Assembly: GCA_021847835.1 (NCBI GenBank) | Contig: JAJZPR010000019.1 | Location: forward strand, 1 to 46,239 | From: Pseudomonadota bacterium | Lineage (GTDB): Bacteria; Pseudomonadota; Gammaproteobacteria; Burkholderiales; Thiobacillaceae | DNA: 46,239 nt | Direction: 5' to 3' | Shown: in pieces, positions 1 through 9,219 of the stretch | Layout of the letters: each line of letters begins with the position of its first letter | How positions within the stretch are numbered: the first letter of the stretch is position 1 | The notes under the pieces: model-generated | What the model saw: the letters and a program-made list of their open reading frames with translations, nothing else | Databases searched by the model: none | Told to the model about the DNA's origin: nothing | Made by a program: the position numbers and the translations under genes

Positions 1-501
1 GCCAACTGCGTGTTGCGCAACGTCACCGTGGCAGCGGGCACGCGCATCGACGCCTTCACCCTGATCGACGACGCCGAGATCGGCGAAGCCGGCCGTCTCG
101 GCCCCTTCTCGCGCATCCGTCCGGGTACGAAGCTCGCGCGCGACGTCCACGTCGGCAACTTCGTCGAGATCAAGAACAGCCAGATCGACGACGGCTCCAA
201 GATCAACCATCTGTCCTACGTCGGTGACACCACCATGGGCAAGAAGGTCAACATCGGCGCCGGCACCATCACCTGCAACTACGACGGCGCCAACAAGCAC
301 CGCACGGTGATCGAGGACGAGGTCTTCGTCGGCTCCGATACCCAGCTGGTGGCGCCGGTCACCGTCGGCAAGGGCGCGACGCTGGGCGCCGGCACCACGC
401 TGACCAAGGACGCGCCCGCCGGCGAACTCACCTTGTCGCGGGCGAAGCAACTCACCATCAATGGCTGGAAGCGGCCGGTCAAACAGAAGAAGGAAGGCTA
501 A
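1..501 (+). CDS. glmU: GlmU, C-terminal part (cut by window edge)
   Basis: Partial: the reading frame is open from base 1 and ends at the TAA at 499-501, leaving 166 residues of the C-terminal acetyltransferase half. GlmU is the bifunctional enzyme that acetylates glucosamine-1-phosphate and then uridylylates it to UDP-GlcNAc in the cytoplasm. The left-handed beta-helix hexapeptide pattern is clear ([32 protein letters not shown]), and the acetyltransferase landmarks INHLSYVGD (catalytic His) and CNYDG are present. It runs into glmS with a 2-bp gap, so both are probably translated from one message, a common arrangement that puts two UDP-GlcNAc steps together. The N-terminal uridyltransferase half lies outside the window. 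Confidence 0.96.
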   Translation, partial: ANCVLRNVTVAAGTRIDAFTLIDDAEIGEAGRLGPFSRIRPGTKLARDVHVGNFVEIKNSQIDDGSKINHLSYVGDTTMGKKVNIGAGTITCNYDGANKHRTVIEDEVFVGSDTQLVAPVTVGKGATLGAGTTLTKDAPAGELTLSRAKQLTINGWKRPVKQKKEG

Positions 502-503
502 GC

Positions 504-2333
504 ATGTGCGGCATTGTCGGCGCGGTTGCGCAACGTAACGTCGTTCCCATCCTGCTCGAAGGCCTGCGCCGCCTCGAATACCGCGGCTACGATTCGGCCG
601 GGCTGGTCACCATCGACGGCGGCCTGAAACGGGCGCGCAGCGTCGGCCGTGTCGCCGCGCTGGCGGAATCCTGTGCGGCACACGGCCTGAGCGGCAACCT
701 CGGCATCGCGCACACCCGCTGGGCCACTCACGGCGCGCCGTCCGAGGCCAACGCCCACCCCCACGTGAGCGGCGGCCTGGCCGTGGTGCACAACGGCATC
801 ATCGAAAACCACGAAGCTTTGCGCGCGCGTTTGAAGGCGGCCGGATTCGTTTTCACGTCGGAAACCGACACCGAGGTGATCGTGCACCTCATCGAGTTTT
901 ACTACCGCCAGAGCAAGGATCTGCTCGCCGCCACCCGTGCCGCGGTCGCCGAGCTCGAAGGCGCGTATGCCATCGGCGTGGTGAGCGCCGATTCGCCCGG
1001 CCGGCTGGTGTGCGCACGCAAGGGCAGTCCGCTGCTGATCGGTCTCGGCATCGAGGAAAACTTCATCGCCTCCGACGTCTCGGCGCTGCTGCCGGTGACC
1101 CAGCGCGTGATGTACCTGGAGGAAGGCGACGTCGCCGACATCGGCCTGCTGACGGTGACGGTGTACGACGCCGCGGGCAACCCGGCCGACCGCAGCGTGC
1201 ACGTGTCCGAACTGTCGGCCGACATGGCCGAGCTCGGCACCTACCGCCACTTCATGCAGAAGGAGATCCACGAGCAGCCGCGCGCGCTGACCGACACGCT
1301 GCTCACCGCAGTGGCGCAGGACCGCGTCCAGCCCGAGTGGTTCGGCTTCGACGCCATCGAGGTCCTGGGCAAGGTGAACGCGGTGACTTTCCTCGCCTGC
1401 GGCACCAGCTACCATGCGGCGAAAGTGGCCACCTACTGGCTGGAAGAGATTGCCGGCATCCCGGCCTATGCCGAAATCGCCAGCGAATATCGCTACCGCA
1501 CCAGCGTGCCGAATCCGGACGCGCTCATCGTCACCATCTCGCAGTCGGGCGAGACCGCCGACACACTGGCGGCACTGAACCACGCTAAGGCTCTGGGCCA
1601 GGACAAGACGCTGACCATCTGCAACGTGCCGGAGTCGGCGCTCACCCGCGCCTCGCGCCTGAAATTCCTCACTCGCGCCGGGCCGGAAATCGGCGTCGCC
1701 TCGACCAAGGCCTTCACCACCCAGCTGGCCGGACTGTTCCTGCTGACGCTGGTGCTGGCCAAGCTGCGCGGGCGCCTCACCGAAGAACAGGAAACCGCGT
1801 ACCTGAGCGAACTGCGCAGCCTGCCCAACAAGACGCAGAAAGTGCTGGCGCTCGAGCCGCAGGTCGAGGCCTGGTCGCAGCGTTTCGCCAACAAGCACCA
1901 CGCGCTGTTCCTCGGTCGCGGCGTGCATTACCCGATCGCGCTCGAAGGCGCGCTGAAGCTGAAGGAGATCTCCTACATCCACGCCGAGGCGTATCCGGCC
2001 GGCGAACTCAAGCATGGTCCGCTGGCGCTGGTCGACGAGGATATGCCGGTGGTCACGATCGCGCCCAACGACCAGCTGATCGAGAAGCTGAAGTCGAACC
2101 TGCAGGAAGTGCGCGCGCGCGGCGGCGAGCTGTACGTGTTCGCCGACGGCGACGTGCACATCGAGGAATCCGCCTTCGTGCACGTGATCAAGCTGCCGGG
2201 CGGAAGCAACGGCGCGCTGTCGCCGATCCTGCATACCGTGCCGCTGCAATTGCTGTCGTATCACGCCGCCCTGCAGAAGGGGACCGACGTCGACAAGCCG
2301 CGCAACCTGGCAAAGTCGGTGACCGTCGAGTAG
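504..2333 (+). CDS. glmS: Glucosamine-6-phosphate synthase (isomerizing)
   Basis: 609 aa, full length for the family. It makes glucosamine-6-phosphate from fructose-6-phosphate and glutamine, the entry step to UDP-GlcNAc, peptidoglycan and LPS. It begins MCGIVGAV, so Cys2 becomes the N-terminal glutaminase nucleophile after Met removal. The class II amidotransferase domain fills about residues 2-220. Two SIS domains follow: CGTSYHAAK near 300 and the SQSGETADT phosphosugar loop near 350. The C-terminus reads [11 protein letters not shown] as expected. A GGAAGG Shine-Dalgarno lies inside the glmU 3' end, indicating translational coupling. There is no room for a long 5' leader, so no glmS ribozyme is present. 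Confidence 0.98.
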   Translation: MCGIVGAVAQRNVVPILLEGLRRLEYRGYDSAGLVTIDGGLKRARSVGRVAALAESCAAHGLSGNLGIAHTRWATHGAPSEANAHPHVSGGLAVVHNGIIENHEALRARLKAAGFVFTSETDTEVIVHLIEFYYRQSKDLLAATRAAVAELEGAYAIGVVSADSPGRLVCARKGSPLLIGLGIEENFIASDVSALLPVTQRVMYLEEGDVADIGLLTVTVYDAAGNPADRSVHVSELSADMAELGTYRHFMQKEIHEQPRALTDTLLTAVAQDRVQPEWFGFDAIEVLGKVNAVTFLACGTSYHAAKVATYWLEEIAGIPAYAEIASEYRYRTSVPNPDALIVTISQSGETADTLAALNHAKALGQDKTLTICNVPESALTRASRLKFLTRAGPEIGVASTKAFTTQLAGLFLLTLVLAKLRGRLTEEQETAYLSELRSLPNKTQKVLALEPQVEAWSQRFANKHHALFLGRGVHYPIALEGALKLKEISYIHAEAYPAGELKHGPLALVDEDMPVVTIAPNDQLIEKLKSNLQEVRARGGELYVFADGDVHIEESAFVHVIKLPGGSNGALSPILHTVPLQLLSYHAALQKGTDVDKPRNLAKSVTVE

Positions 2334-2355
2334 GACGGCGTCAAAACGCGGGCCA

Positions 2356-2390
2356 CATAAAAAAAGCGCGGCTCGATGCCGCGCTTTATT
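2356..2390. terminator. Bidirectional terminator between glmS and the response regulator
   Basis: A 10-bp perfect stem AAAGCGCGGC / GCCGCGCTTT with loop TCGAT lies between two convergent genes. On the minus strand it is followed by seven T (strong, for the response regulator). On the plus strand it is followed by a weaker CTTTATT (for glmS). Confidence 0.85.
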
Positions 2391-2406
2391 GCAGGAAGAC
2401 GGGTGT

Positions 2407-3039
2407 TCAATGCCGCTTCCTGTCTTCCTTCAGCGCCAGGGTGGCGACCTGAACGCGGTTTCTCAGGCCGAGCTTCTCCATGATGTTGCGCAGGTGGTTG
2501 CGCACGGTGTTTTCCGAGAGGGTCATCTTGTAGGCGATGGCCTTGTTGGAGAGCCCTTCCTTCACGTGGTTGACGATCTCCATCTCGCGTGCCGTCAGCG
2601 CGGACAAGGCGTTGTTGTTGAGTTCGCCGCGCGCCATCTTCTGCATGATGTTGAGCGGGAAGCTGCTCTGGCCGTCACATACGCTGCGGATCGCAGCGAG
2701 CACCTGGTCGGGGTCGCTGGACTTGACGACGTAGCCGTCGACGCCCGACGAGATGGCTTCGGAGATTTCCTCGTCGGAATCGGCGATGGTGAGCATGATG
2801 ACCTTGATGCCGAGGTCGCGCAGGTCGGAAACCAGATCCAGTCCGTCGGCATCCGGCAGCGAGCGGTCGAGCAGCGCGGCATCGGCCCGGTTGCCGGCGG
2901 CCAGCCAAGTGCGCAGCTCGGCGGCATTGGCGAGCTGCGCAGTCAGCTGCAGATCGGGTTCCTGCTGGATGTAGCCGGCCACGCCCATGCGCAGGAGCGG
3001 GTGGTCGTCGATGAGGATGATGTTCAGGGGTGTAGGCAT
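2407..3039 (-). CDS. NarL/LuxR-type response regulator, orphan
   Basis: 210 aa from the ATG at 3039, preceded by GGAG; a longer open frame upstream has no start signal. Receiver domain at residues 5-120 with acidic pair D11-D12, phospho-acceptor D58, switch T84 and K106. LuxR-type helix-turn-helix at about 145-205 (LTAREMEIVNHVKEGLSNKAIA). It is a cytoplasmic transcription regulator controlled by phosphorylation. No histidine kinase is adjacent, so partner and targets cannot be read from the window. It is the last gene of the minus-strand string argS-SPOR-dsbA-SDR and ends at a strong terminator, so it may be co-transcribed with them. Confidence 0.9.
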   Translation of the reverse strand: MPTPLNIILIDDHPLLRMGVAGYIQQEPDLQLTAQLANAAELRTWLAAGNRADAALLDRSLPDADGLDLVSDLRDLGIKVIMLTIADSDEEISEAISSGVDGYVVKSSDPDQVLAAIRSVCDGQSSFPLNIMQKMARGELNNNALSALTAREMEIVNHVKEGLSNKAIAYKMTLSENTVRNHLRNIMEKLGLRNRVQVATLALKEDRKRH

Positions 3040-3082
3040 GGGTACTCCGGCGTGGGGCTGCCAAGGGACAGCCGCTTCGTCA

Positions 3083-3883
3083 TTATGTCGGCAACCCGCG
3101 CGGCTTGCGCGGGGCTTTTTCGAATAATAAATCATAGAGTGGATTAGGCAGCCATTTCATCGCGCGCGCCACCCAGGCCATCTGCCAGGGGATGACGGTG
3201 TAGCCGCGGCGCTGCGCGATGCTTCGGGCCACCTTGGCGGCGGCGGCCGGTGCGCTCATCCTGAACGGCATGGCGTACGGATTGACCCGCGTCATCGGCG
3301 TGTCGATATAGCCGGGCGCCACGGTCACCACGGCGATGCCACGCGCTTTCAGCTCCAGCCGCAGGGCTTCCAGATAGACGGTGGCGGCGGCCTTCGACGC
3401 CGAATAGGCGCCGCCGCCCGGCAGCCCGCGCACGCCTGCCACGCTGGAGATGCCGCACAGCACACCGCCGTCCGGCATGGCGGCGATGAAGGGCTGGAAG
3501 GTATGCACCAGCCCGAGCACATTGGCGTCCATCACCGCGCGGAACACCGGCGCGTCTTCGGCGGCAGCGGTCAGGGTGCCGACGCTGATGCCGGCGGCCG
3601 CGATGACGATGTCGGGTGCGCCGACGTCGCGCAGGAAGGCGTCGGCTGCGGCCTGCATGGCGTCGGCGTCGCGTACGTCGGCCTGATAAAGCCGTGCATC
3701 GAGTCCCGCGGCGGTGGCCTGCAGGCCTTCAGGACGACGCCCCACCAGGCCCAGACGTGCACCCGTCGCGCCGTAGTGGCGGGCCAGCGCGGCGCCGAGG
3801 CCGGAACTGGCGCCGGTGATGAAAACCTTCAGGGGGTTGTACCCTGAAGGCGTATTCAAGACCTTGAGCGGGACGGTCGGCAA
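3083..3883 (-). CDS. Short-chain dehydrogenase/reductase (SDR)
   Basis: About 266 aa if the TTG at 3883 is used. Rossmann motif TGASSGLG (about 23-30), AAAGIS (95-100) and a catalytic triad of Ser about 147, Tyr160 and Lys164 (AYSASK) make it a classical NAD(P)H-dependent SDR; the substrate cannot be predicted. The start is uncertain: no ATG precedes the Rossmann strand. Candidates are TTG at 3883, TTG at 3859 (AAGG just upstream) or CTG near 3832. A 9-bp perfect inverted repeat covers this region. It follows dsbA by only a few bases and is 43 bp from the response regulator, so it is probably part of the same operon. Confidence 0.88.
   Translation of the reverse strand: MPTVPLKVLNTPSGYNPLKVFITGASSGLGAALARHYGATGARLGLVGRRPEGLQATAAGLDARLYQADVRDADAMQAAADAFLRDVGAPDIVIAAAGISVGTLTAAAEDAPVFRAVMDANVLGLVHTFQPFIAAMPDGGVLCGISSVAGVRGLPGGGAYSASKAAATVYLEALRLELKARGIAVVTVAPGYIDTPMTRVNPYAMPFRMSAPAAAAKVARSIAQRRGYTVIPWQMAWVARAMKWLPNPLYDLLFEKAPRKPRGLPT
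3826..3850 (-). promoter_or_regulatory. Perfect 9-bp hairpin at the SDR translation start
   Basis: CCTTCAGGG and CCCTGAAGG flank a 7-nt loop and lie within the first codons of the SDR reading frame, covering the AGGG/AAGG sequences that could serve as ribosome-binding sites. It could restrain translation initiation. There is no T-run, so it is not a terminator. Function is inferred only. Confidence 0.45.
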
Positions 3884-3888
3884 CAGGT

Positions 3889-4539
3889 TTACTTCGCCGG
3901 CTTCTTGCCGCTGCGTTCGGCGCGCGCCTTGACGAGCAGCTGGTCGAGCACTTCAAACAGGCGCGCTTCGCTGCCGGTCATGCCCACCGTGGTGGTGTAT
4001 TTGCCGTCGATGATGAAGGCCGGCACGCCGGTGATGCCGTAGGTCGTGGCCAGGCGTGCGCCCTGGGTGGCCTTCGACTGGGTGGAGAACGAGTTGTAGA
4101 TCGCCTCGAATTTCTTGCGGTCGACGCCCTGCTTGGCGATCCAGCCGCCGAGCACGGCAGGATCGTTGAGATTGATGTTTTCCAGGTGATAGGCGTCGAA
4201 CACCTTGTGGTGCAGGCGGCCCAGAAGATTCATTTGCTCCAGCGTGTAGTAGAGCTTGGCACCGGGCAGCCAGTCGTCGCGGAACACCGCCGGCACGCGG
4301 CGGACCTGCGCATCCTTCGGCAGCGTCTTCAGCCACTTGGTGAGGCCGGGCTCGAGCTGGAAGCAGTGCGGACAGCGGTACCAGAAGAATTCCAGCACCT
4401 CGATCTTCTTGCCTGTGGCAACCGGCTGCGGCTGGCTCAGACGGGCGTAATCGTGTCCTTCGAATGCGGATTCAGGTGCGGCGAACGCGGAGAAAGACAA
4501 TACGGCGGCGGCCAGCATGGCCAGTGCGCGGGTGAACAT
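3889..4539 (-). CDS. dsbA: Periplasmic thiol:disulfide interchange protein DsbA
   Basis: 216 aa with an N-terminal signal peptide (hydrophobic residues 4-20, cleavage near AFA-AP). The thioredoxin-fold active site CPHC is at residues 56-59 (FFWYRCPHC), the DsbA signature, and a cis-proline loop GITGVPAFI lies near 165. It oxidises cysteines of proteins entering the periplasm and would be re-oxidised by DsbB, not in this window. The ATG at 4539 shares one base with the stop of the SPOR-domain gene (TGATG) and has AGGAG 9 bases upstream, so translation is coupled. Confidence 0.95.
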   Translation of the reverse strand: MFTRALAMLAAAVLSFSAFAAPESAFEGHDYARLSQPQPVATGKKIEVLEFFWYRCPHCFQLEPGLTKWLKTLPKDAQVRRVPAVFRDDWLPGAKLYYTLEQMNLLGRLHHKVFDAYHLENINLNDPAVLGGWIAKQGVDRKKFEAIYNSFSTQSKATQGARLATTYGITGVPAFIIDGKYTTTVGMTGSEARLFEVLDQLLVKARAERSGKKPAK

Positions 4540-5072
4540 CAAGGCGTCTCCTGTGGATTGGGAACTTCTTTGACCAGCGTGGCCGGAATATTGTTCTGGG
4601 TGAGCAGGCTGCGGGTGCGGTTGACGTCGTCCATGGCGCGGAAGGGACCGACGCGCACGCGGTGGAACACACCCTTGTCGGCCACATCGCTGCTCTGGAT
4701 TACCGCTTCGACGCCGAGCAGCGCCAGCTGCGCCTTCAGGTTGTCGGCGTCGGCCGGGTTCTGGAAGGCGCCGGCTTGCAGGTAGTACAGCGGGGTGTCG
4801 GCCGGCGCGTTCTGTGCGGGCGGCAGTTCGCTCGGCGCGTCCCCGGGCAGGACCTTGTAGAAGTCGAAGCTCGGCGCGGTGTCCGGCGTGTCGGGTGCGG
4901 CCGGGGCGGGCTCGGGCTTCGTTTCCGTGGTGTCGAACTTGAACGGATTGTTGCCGGTGGCCCACAGCGCCACGCCGACGGCGAGCACGGCGCCGACGAT
5001 GAGGCCGATCAGCACGCCGGTGAAAATCGAACTGCCGCCGCGCTTGGCGGAGCGGGATGCGGGTTTTGCCAT
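4539..5072 (-). CDS. SPOR-domain membrane protein
   Basis: 177 aa: a short basic cytoplasmic N-terminus, one transmembrane helix at about 17-38, a Pro/Ala/Thr-rich linker, and a C-terminal SPOR domain at about 95-172 (LYYLQAGAFQNPADADNLK and later VRVGPF). SPOR domains bind denuded peptidoglycan strands at division septa, so a periplasmic, FtsN-like or DedD-like role is plausible; the individual family member is not certain. It starts 2 bp after argS and overlaps dsbA by one base, the argS-SPOR-dsbA order often seen in betaproteobacteria. Confidence 0.9.
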   Translation of the reverse strand: MAKPASRSAKRGGSSIFTGVLIGLIVGAVLAVGVALWATGNNPFKFDTTETKPEPAPAAPDTPDTAPSFDFYKVLPGDAPSELPPAQNAPADTPLYYLQAGAFQNPADADNLKAQLALLGVEAVIQSSDVADKGVFHRVRVGPFRAMDDVNRTRSLLTQNNIPATLVKEVPNPQETP

Positions 5073-5074
5073 GG

Positions 5075-6748
5075 CTACATTTTCTCCGGGGCGGATACGC
5101 CGAGCAAGGCCAGTCCGTTGACGATTGCGATGCGGGTGGCGTCGGCGAGCGCCAGGCGGGCGAGTTTGGTGGCCTCATCCTCGACCAGGAATTTCTCGGC
5201 GTTGTACCAGGCGTGGAAATCGCCTGCGAGGACCTGCAGGAAATGCACCAGCAGGTGCGGCGCCAAGTCGCGCGCCGCGCCGGCGACGACTTCCGGGTAT
5301 TCGGCGAGCCGCTGCATCAGCGCCAGTTCGTGCGGCGCAGTCAGCGGCGCGAGATCGGCAGCGTCGAGCGCATCGGCCATGCCGCCCCATTCCTCGAACA
5401 CGCGGCAGATGCGAGCGTGCGCGTACTGCACGTAATACACCGGGTTGTCGTTGTTGCGGGCGAGCGCGAGGTCGACGTCGAAGATGTACTCGGTGTCGGC
5501 CTTGCGCGAGAGCAGGAAAAAACGCACCGCGTCCTTGCTGGTCCACTCGATGAGGTCGCGCAGGGTGACGTAGCTGCCGGCGCGCTTGGAGATCTTCACC
5601 TCCTCGCCGCCGCGCATGACGCGCACCATCGTGTGCAAGAGGTAGTCCGGATAGCCTTGCGGAATGCCAACGCCGGCGGCCTGCAGCCCCGCGCGCACGC
5701 GGGCGATGGTGCCGTGGTGGTCGGTGCCCTGGATGTTGATCGCGCGCTCGTAGCCGCGCTCCCACTTGGCGATGTGGTAGGCAACGTCGGGCACGAAGTA
5801 GGTGTAGGTGCCGTCGGACTTCTTCATCACGCGGTCCTTGTCGTCGCCGTAGTCGGTGGTCCGGAGCCACAGCGCGCCGTCCTGCTCGTAGGTCTTGCCG
5901 GCGGCGACGAGCTTCTGCACCGTCGCCTCGACGCGGCCGTCGGTGTAGAGGCTCGATTCGAGATAGTAGTTGTCGAAGCGCACCGCAAAGGCCTTGAGAT
6001 CGAGATCCTGCTCGTGCCTCAGGTAGGCGACGGCGAACTGGCGGATCGAGTCGAGATCGTCGACATCGCCCGACGCGGTGAAGCTGCGGTCGTCCGACTC
6101 CACCGTTTTTTTCTCCACGAAATCCGCCGCGATGTCGGCGATGTAGTCGCCGTTGTAGGCCGCTTCCGGCCACGCGGCGTCACCGGGCTTCAGCCCCCGG
6201 GCACGCGCCTGCACGCTGTTGGCGAGGGTGGCGATCTGCACCCCGGCGTCGTTGTAGTAGAACTCGCGATAGACGTCCCAGCCCTGCGCCGCGTACAGGT
6301 TGCAGAGCGCGTCGCCGAGCGCGGCCTGGCGGCCATGGCCGACGTGAAGCGGGCCGGTCGGGTTGGCGGAGACGAATTCGACCAGGACCCTGTGTCCTTT
6401 TCCGGCATCGCCACGGCCGAACCCGGCGCCCTCGGCCCGCACGCGCCGCACGATGCCGTGCCACGCGGCCGGCGCGAGATGGAAGTTGATGAAGCCGGCG
6501 CCAGCGATGTCGGCCTTGGCGATCAGCGGCGAAGCCGGGAGTTCGGTGAGGATGAGCTGTGCCAGTTCGCGCGGGTTCTTCTTCAGCGGGCGCGCCAGCT
6601 GCATCGCGGCGTTGCTGGAAAAGTCGCCGTGATCGGGGTTTTTCGGGCGTTCGATTTCGAGGCTGACGGGAGTGTCGGGCGCCACGGTTTCGAGGGCGGT
6701 GCCGATCAGTAGGGCGAGTTGGTCTTTGAGCGGATGGGTGCTGGACAT
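5075..6748 (-). CDS. argS: Arginyl-tRNA synthetase
   Basis: 557 aa from the ATG at 6748; a TTG three codons earlier is possible but unnecessary. Class I aminoacyl-tRNA synthetase: HIGH-type motif HVGH at about 135-138 ([13 protein letters not shown]) and the KMSKS-like KISKRAG after EEV. An N-terminal additional domain (1-110) and a C-terminal anticodon-binding helical domain ending [11 protein letters not shown] match ArgRS. It charges tRNA-Arg in the cytoplasm. First gene of the minus-strand string toward SPOR, dsbA, SDR and the response regulator; a sigma-70-like promoter lies just upstream. Confidence 0.97.
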   Translation of the reverse strand: MSSTHPLKDQLALLIGTALETVAPDTPVSLEIERPKNPDHGDFSSNAAMQLARPLKKNPRELAQLILTELPASPLIAKADIAGAGFINFHLAPAAWHGIVRRVRAEGAGFGRGDAGKGHRVLVEFVSANPTGPLHVGHGRQAALGDALCNLYAAQGWDVYREFYYNDAGVQIATLANSVQARARGLKPGDAAWPEAAYNGDYIADIAADFVEKKTVESDDRSFTASGDVDDLDSIRQFAVAYLRHEQDLDLKAFAVRFDNYYLESSLYTDGRVEATVQKLVAAGKTYEQDGALWLRTTDYGDDKDRVMKKSDGTYTYFVPDVAYHIAKWERGYERAINIQGTDHHGTIARVRAGLQAAGVGIPQGYPDYLLHTMVRVMRGGEEVKISKRAGSYVTLRDLIEWTSKDAVRFFLLSRKADTEYIFDVDLALARNNDNPVYYVQYAHARICRVFEEWGGMADALDAADLAPLTAPHELALMQRLAEYPEVVAGAARDLAPHLLVHFLQVLAGDFHAWYNAEKFLVEDEATKLARLALADATRIAIVNGLALLGVSAPEKM

Positions 6749-6767
6749 GTCGATCAAGCGGACAGGA

Positions 6768-6781
6768 AGACGCGCGCGTCT
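6768..6781. repeat. 14-bp GC palindrome in the argS leader
   Basis: AGACGCGCGCGTCT is a perfect palindrome between the predicted argS start of transcription (about 6799) and the ATG at 6748. It could be an operator or a very short RNA hairpin; only the symmetry is seen. Confidence 0.4.
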
Positions 6782-6805
6782 CCGGTGTCGAATGGGTAGC
6801 CGGCG

Positions 6806-6833
6806 ATTATAAGCGCCGCACGCGGGGCCTCAA
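6806..6833 (-). promoter_or_regulatory. Sigma-70-type promoter for argS
   Basis: On the minus strand a perfect -10 hexamer TATAAT (6811-6806) sits 16 bp after TTGAGG (6833-6828, four of six matches to TTGACA). The predicted transcript starts near 6799, about 50 bases before the argS ATG. Confidence 0.6.
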
Positions 6834-6857
6834 AACGCCGGCGGGCAGTAGCGACAT

Positions 6858-9017
6858 TCAAAACACCAGCGGATCGACGTCGAGCGACCAGCGCGCAATG
6901 CGCGGCTTGATCGTGTCGAATTGCGGGCGCCAGGCGCGCACGAAGGCCTGCAGCGCCTGCCGCGAAGGGGACTGGATCAAGAGCTGGGCGCGTTCCAGAT
7001 TCGCGACGCGCGCCATCGGCGCCGGGGTGGCGCCGAACACGCTGACCTGAGGATGCTCGGGCGCGAGGGTGGCGGCACGCCGCAGGAAGGCGAGCGCGGC
7101 CTCCATCGTCGTCGCCTCGGCGCGTACCAGTACCTGGCGGGTATAGGGCGGCAGGTCGAGCTGCTTGCGTTCGGCCAGGAGTTCGCGCGCGTAGCCCGCA
7201 TAGTCGTGGCGCTGCAGGTAGCGGAACAGCGGATGGTCGGGGAAGGCGGTCTGGATCAGCACGCGGCCGGGTTTGTCGGCGCGCCCGGCGCGTCCGGCCA
7301 CCTGCATCAGCTGGGCGAACAGGCGTTCGGTGGCGCGGAAGTCGGGGCTGTAGAGCGCGCCGTCGGTGTCGAGGATCAGCGCCAGCGTCATGTTGGGGAA
7401 ATCGTGGCCCTTGGCCAGCATCTGGGTGCCGACCAGGATGTCGACTGCGCCGCCGTGCACCGCTTCGCCGAGCTCGGCCCAGGCGCGCGGGCGCATGGTG
7501 TCGCGGTCGATGCGGCGGATGCGCGCGGCGGGCAGGCAGGCGGCGAGCGTTTCCTCCAGCCGCTGCGTGCCCTGGCCGAGCGGCTTGAGGTCGGGGTTGC
7601 CGCAGCTCGGGCATTCGGGCGGAATGCGCATCTCGAAGCCGCAGTGGTGGCACTTCAGACGGTGCGAGGTGCGGTGCAGCACCAGCCGCGCCGAGCAGCG
7701 CGGGCACGGCGAGACCCAGGCACAGCTCGGGCAGTACAGCGCCGGCGCGTAGCCGCGACGGTTGAGGAAGACCAGGCTCTGCTCGCCGCGCGCCAGAGTT
7801 TCGGTCAGCGCCGTGAGCGCGGGGCGGGTGAGGCCGTTGTCCTGCGGGATGTGCTTGAGGTCGATCAGTTCGATGTCGGGCAGGCGGGCGGCGCTGACCG
7901 CGCGCTGCTTGAGTTCGATCAATTGGTAACGCCCGTTCAATGCCTGTGCATAGCTTTCCAGCGAGGGCGTGGCCGAGCCGAGCACCACCGGCACATTGGC
8001 GAGTTTGCCGTGCGCGATGGCGACGTCGCGCGCCGAATAGCGCAGGCCGTCCTGCTGCTTGAACGAGCCGTCGTGTTCCTCGTCGACCGCGATCAGGCCC
8101 AGCCGCGGCAGCGGTGCGAACACCGACAGGCGGGTGCCGAGCAGCACGTCGCAATCGGGCGCGGCGAGCCAGTTCTCCGCGCGCGCGGTCTCGGCGAGGC
8201 CGCTGTGCAGGGTATTGATGCGCCGGCCGGGAAAGCGGGCGCGAAAATGCTGCTCCAGCTGTGGCGTCAGCGCGATTTCGGGAATCAGCACCAGCGCCTG
8301 CTTGTTCGCGGCGAGCACGGCGTCGATCAGGCGCAGGTAGAGCTCGGTCTTGCCGCTGCCGGTGACGCCGTGGATCAGGTGCACGCCGAACTGTCCAAGC
8401 GCAGGCAGCAACGCGTCGAGTGCGGCCTGCTGCTCGGCGGTGACGGGTGGGGATGCGGCGGTTTGCGGCTGTTCGCCTGCCGTGGGCGGCAGGCGAACCC
8501 ATGCGGCCCAGCCGGCAGCTACCAGCGCCGTGGTGTGGCGTCCCTGCTTCTGCGCACGCAAGGCGTCGCGCGATTGCGGCGCGGCGCGCAGTGCATCGAG
8601 CAGGGCGCGCTGGGCTTTGGCACGAAGGGACGGCTCCGCCGCGCGCCCGCTTTCGGTGACGACCAGCCAGGGCGTATCCGCGGCGAAGGGCGTGGCGTTC
8701 TTCAGGCGCGGCGGCAGAGTGGCGAGCAGGATCGCGCCCAGTGGATAGTGGTAATAGTCGGCGCAGAACTGCGCCAGCCGCAGGATGTCAGGCGCCAGCG
8801 CGGGGCGGTCGTCGAGCACGCGGATGACGTCGCGCAGCTTGCCGGTGTGGACAGTGCTGTCGGCGGGCGGACCCAATGCGACACCGACCTGATGGGTGCG
8901 GCCGAACGGGACTTCGACCAGGCCGCCCACCGGCACCGGGCCTATCCCATCCGGCAGGCGATAGTCGAACAACCGGTGGAGCGGCGTGTCGAGCGCGACC
9001 TGGAGAATGGACGGCAT
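6858..9017 (-). CDS. priA: Primosomal protein N' (replication restart helicase PriA)
   Basis: 719 aa from the ATG at 9017 (MPSILQVALDTPLHR, the usual PriA beginning); the longer open frame upstream is not needed. It has an N-terminal 3'-DNA-binding domain, Walker A GVTGSGKTELY at about 215, the DEEH box near 312, and a zinc-binding insertion with pairs of cysteines (CPSC, CPRC, CHHC, CPSC). The C-terminal helicase half contains the QMAGRAGR-like motif (QVAGRAGRADKPG). PriA recognises collapsed forks and reloads the replisome. A consensus DnaA box lies 76 bp upstream of the start. Confidence 0.96.
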   Translation of the reverse strand: MPSILQVALDTPLHRLFDYRLPDGIGPVPVGGLVEVPFGRTHQVGVALGPPADSTVHTGKLRDVIRVLDDRPALAPDILRLAQFCADYYHYPLGAILLATLPPRLKNATPFAADTPWLVVTESGRAAEPSLRAKAQRALLDALRAAPQSRDALRAQKQGRHTTALVAAGWAAWVRLPPTAGEQPQTAASPPVTAEQQAALDALLPALGQFGVHLIHGVTGSGKTELYLRLIDAVLAANKQALVLIPEIALTPQLEQHFRARFPGRRINTLHSGLAETARAENWLAAPDCDVLLGTRLSVFAPLPRLGLIAVDEEHDGSFKQQDGLRYSARDVAIAHGKLANVPVVLGSATPSLESYAQALNGRYQLIELKQRAVSAARLPDIELIDLKHIPQDNGLTRPALTALTETLARGEQSLVFLNRRGYAPALYCPSCAWVSPCPRCSARLVLHRTSHRLKCHHCGFEMRIPPECPSCGNPDLKPLGQGTQRLEETLAACLPAARIRRIDRDTMRPRAWAELGEAVHGGAVDILVGTQMLAKGHDFPNMTLALILDTDGALYSPDFRATERLFAQLMQVAGRAGRADKPGRVLIQTAFPDHPLFRYLQRHDYAGYARELLAERKQLDLPPYTRQVLVRAEATTMEAALAFLRRAATLAPEHPQVSVFGATPAPMARVANLERAQLLIQSPSRQALQAFVRAWRPQFDTIKPRIARWSLDVDPLVF

Positions 9018-9219
9018 GGTGGCTTGGGCTTGCAGGTGTGTTTTGGCTAAGTGCCTGTTAAACAAAGGGTATTTTGCATTGTCCACGCAAGCTGTGGATA
9101 ATTGTGTGGGCGATTTGTGTCGACAGCCCTCAAATGCCCGTATTCAGGCGCATGGCCCTCGCCGGCTAAAAAGCAGGCAGACCAACAAATTTATATTTTT
9201 CAGCAACTTATAATCTTGG
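9018..9219. other. Intergenic region upstream of priA
   Basis: Together with the candidate small RNA this is a 331-bp gap between priA and the Tim44-domain gene. It holds the DnaA box (9093-9101), a weaker TTGTCCACG box-like sequence (9080-9088), an AT-rich tract at about 9187-9215 and a perfect TATAAT on the plus strand (9209-9214). No protein-coding frame with a start signal was found. Confidence 0.6.
9093..9101 (-). promoter_or_regulatory. Consensus DnaA box
   Basis: TGTGGATAA on the plus strand is TTATCCACA on the minus strand, an exact match to the strict DnaA box. A second near-match (TTGTCCACG, seven of nine) begins 13 bp earlier in the opposite orientation. Position upstream of priA suggests DnaA or replication-linked control; a single strict box does not make an origin. 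Confidence 0.55.

Noticed and set aside
498..2264. Long minus-strand open frame opposite glmS
   Set aside because: Antisense shadow of a GC-rich gene; His/Arg/Gln-rich translation without motifs or start signal.
5057..6712. 551-codon plus-strand frame opposite argS
   Set aside because: Shadow frame with no domain; argS motifs are all on the minus strand.
6754..9050. Long open frames in other frames of priA (both strands)
   Set aside because: Low-complexity Arg/Ala/Pro translations; the priA frame explains the DNA fully.
9080..9110. Chromosomal origin
   Set aside because: Only one strict DnaA box and no dnaA, dnaN or box cluster nearby.
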